Below are positions 62,450 through 64,000 of a DNA stretch of 64,000 bases, piece by piece. The stretch comes from Devosia epidermidihirudinis. Its GTDB lineage: Bacteria > Pseudomonadota > Alphaproteobacteria > Rhizobiales > Devosiaceae. The stretch is taken from the NCBI RefSeq assembly GCF_000971295.1, contig NZ_LANJ01000011.1:737247-801246 (forward strand), in the 5' to 3' direction. Position 1 is the first letter of the stretch. Every line of letters begins with the position of its first letter. The position numbers were made by a program, and so were the translations under genes. The notes below the pieces were generated by a model. The model did not search any database and was not told the DNA's origin. It worked only from the letters and a program-made list of their open reading frames with translations.

Positions 62450-63712
62450 GTGATCCCGTCCATCAAAGACCACCCCTATCGCGCTGATATCATGGATGAA
62501 GTCCATGCCCGCCCGGTCGAGGTCGTGCCAGAGTCCTGCCGCATAAGGCGGCTCGTATTCGTGATGCCTGCCGAGGCCGGCGCGATGATGCGCGTGTTCG
62601 CTCGCTTCACTCAATATTGCGAAGATGCAGGCGTTCCCGCGCCTGGTGCCGGCACCCGCCAGCACGGCTTTACCACCGCCACCCATCACGTGACGTGGGA
62701 ATTTCACACCGAGTTCGTCACCGTCACCTGGCGCGGCACGCTCACCGACAAGCAGAATTGGCCCGATGATCTGGGTCTCGCTGCCCTTGGCGATGGCCTG
62801 CTGATCGGCGCGATGCGCATCGACGTCATCAGCGACAGCACGGTCCCCGAGCGTCTGGTGCCGGGCTTCAATCTGCCTAGCCTTTGCCTTGCCGATATCG
62901 ACGGCGGCAAGGGGCAGGTCGCGACCGATTTTGTGCCCGACGCCGACAAGTTCACCCGCTTCGAGCTGGCTGCCGGCGGCCTCACGCCCCTGCGCCGGTC
63001 GATCATCACGCGCCGCCTGCTCGAAATCGAAACCTACCGCACCATGGCCCTGCTCGGCCTGCCGCTGGCCCGTGCCACCTCGCCCGAGCTGCGCACCATC
63101 GAAATCGAGCTGACCGCTTTGCTCGAAGGTCTTTCCGACGCTACCACCCCGCAACTGGTGCAGGCCGCCCTCACCTCGCTACATGCCCTCTCGGTGCGCT
63201 CCGGCAAGCTCTCCGAACGCCTCGGTTATCGCTTTGCCGCTGGCCACGCCTATGGCGATATCCTGCGCATGCGCCTCGCAGGTCTGCGCGAAAGCTCGAC
63301 GTCGGGCGGCTCCACGCTCACCCATTACATCGGCAATCGCGTCGATCCGGGCCTTGCCACCTGTGCCGCGCTGGAAAAGCGCCTGGCGGTTCTCTCCGAC
63401 AAGATCGAGCGCGCCATTGGCCTGCTCAATGTGCGCATCGGCGTCGATATGCAGCTGCAGAATTCCGCTGTGCTCGACAGCATCGCCCAGACCGCGCGCA
63501 GCCAGTTCCTGCTCCAACGCACCGTCGAAGGCCTCTCGACCATCGCCATCAGCTACTACCTGCTCGGCATCCTCAGCTACGCCTTCGCCGGCCCACTCGA
63601 GGAACTCCACTGGCCCAAGACCATGACCCTCTCCATCGCCGCGCCGTTCGTGGTGATCGCCGTATGGCTCATGGCCCGCGGCGTCCGCAAGGCGCACGAA
63701 CCAAAGCATTAG
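62450..63712 (+). CDS. DUF3422 membrane protein
   Basis: 420 residues from GTG at 62450. MDEVHARPVEVVPESCRIRRLVF (in pieces) near the start, HVTWEFHTEFVTVTW in the middle and two C-terminal TM helices (about 355-375 and 385-405; SYYLLGILSYAFAG, IAAPFVVIAVWLMARG) define the DUF3422 family, common in alpha- and betaproteobacteria. The part before the TMs is probably cytoplasmic. Function not established. Divergent from the lyase gene, 165 bp apart. Confidence 0.9.
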   Translation: MIPSIKDHPYRADIMDEVHARPVEVVPESCRIRRLVFVMPAEAGAMMRVFARFTQYCEDAGVPAPGAGTRQHGFTTATHHVTWEFHTEFVTVTWRGTLTDKQNWPDDLGLAALGDGLLIGAMRIDVISDSTVPERLVPGFNLPSLCLADIDGGKGQVATDFVPDADKFTRFELAAGGLTPLRRSIITRRLLEIETYRTMALLGLPLARATSPELRTIEIELTALLEGLSDATTPQLVQAALTSLHALSVRSGKLSERLGYRFAAGHAYGDILRMRLAGLRESSTSGGSTLTHYIGNRVDPGLATCAALEKRLAVLSDKIERAIGLLNVRIGVDMQLQNSAVLDSIAQTARSQFLLQRTVEGLSTIAISYYLLGILSYAFAGPLEELHWPKTMTLSIAAPFVVIAVWLMARGVRKAHEPKH

Positions 63713-63752
63713 GCAGGGCCGCTCCCCTGAGTAGCCCCAAACCCTCCCCATC

Positions 63753-63839
63753 GTCATTGCCCGGCTCGTCCGGGCAATCCACCCCTCCCCACGGCGCGAG
63801 CCAAGATGGACCACCCGGACAAGCCGGGTGGTGACGACG
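63753..63839. repeat. Family D palindromic repeat
   Basis: GTCATTGCCCGGCTCGTCCGG on the left and CACCCGGACAAGCCGGGTGG, TGACGACG on the right. Second copy of the element at 11748. Confidence 0.8.
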
Positions 63840-63900
63840 TGGAGATATCAGGTGTGGTCCCATCCAACGACAGTGAGGCAGTGACAGGAGAGGTCCATCA

Positions 63901-64000
63901 CCCTCCCCGCCCCCGCCCCACCCACATCCCCTCCCATCCGTACTTCCCCCACCGCCCCGCCCACCCCCCCCCCCCCCACCCCCCCCACCCCCCCCTCTCC
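63901..64000. other. Low-complexity C-rich tract at the window end
   Basis: The last ~100 bases become almost pure C with occasional A and T, including runs of up to about 16 C. No gene or repeat family is visible. This looks like low-quality sequence at a contig end rather than biology. Confidence 0.6.

Overview
This 64 kb window is GC-rich chromosomal DNA from an alphaproteobacterium of the order Hyphomicrobiales (Rhizobiales). Devosia or a close relative fits best. The placement rests on protein families and neighbourhoods I recognise: MucR/Ros, FeuP/FeuQ, a DivJ-type kinase near mucR and sufE, DUF2336, DUF1491, DUF3422, DUF6456, DUF5330-like, a TIGR03808-type Tat protein, and an RcGTA-like gene transfer agent (GTA) cluster. 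I saw no tRNA, rRNA, CRISPR array, integrase or transposase. The last ~100 bases are low-complexity C-runs, as at a poor contig end.

Layout. (1) 1-3.7 kb: a gene cut by the left edge, a lipoprotein, and a feuN-like/feuP/feuQ two-component locus. (2) 3.8-19.7 kb: an apparently intact GTA cluster on the minus strand, ordered g1 (small terminase), g2 (large terminase), g3 (portal), two tiny genes, g4 (protease), g5 (capsid), g6-g10.1, g11 (short tape measure), g12-g15, then a GH108 endolysin whose reading frame continues into a holin-like domain. A small plus-strand gene with its own AT-rich promoter sits between g2 and g3. (3) 20-27 kb: YegD-type Hsp70, a degenerate GGDEF protein, YcgN, and a class A PBP followed by split DUF1214 and DUF1254 proteins. 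(4) 27.7-37 kb: cell-cycle and regulatory genes (DUF2336, DivJ-like kinase overlapping a peptidoglycan-binding protein, MucR, a free-standing DnaA domain IV protein), plus a solitary Rieske protein, PilZ and SufE. (5) 37-43.2 kb: a complete mnhABCDEFG cation/proton antiporter operon. (6) 43.4-56 kb: oligopeptidase B, AraC regulator plus MFS exporter, Fe-type superoxide dismutase, a receiver protein, a LOG-like protein coupled to a HerA-like ATPase, a Tat beta-helix protein, asparaginase, an SH3 protein and an epimerase. (7) 56.4-62.3 kb: an operon headed by a histidine-ammonia-lyase homologue that lacks the MIO-forming Ala-Ser-Gly triad, followed by a complete osmoprotectant-type (YehZYXW-like) ABC importer. 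(8) 62.4-63.7 kb: DUF3422.

Intergenic gaps are filled with at least eight families of palindromic REP-like repeats (called A to H here). They occur at several junctions inside the GTA cluster, and one supplies the last codons of the g14 peptidase.

The strongest leads are the MIO-less lyase with its betaine-type importer (possibly breakdown of ergothioneine, hercynine or another aromatic betaine) and the one-frame endolysin-holin with an internal ribosome binding site and start.
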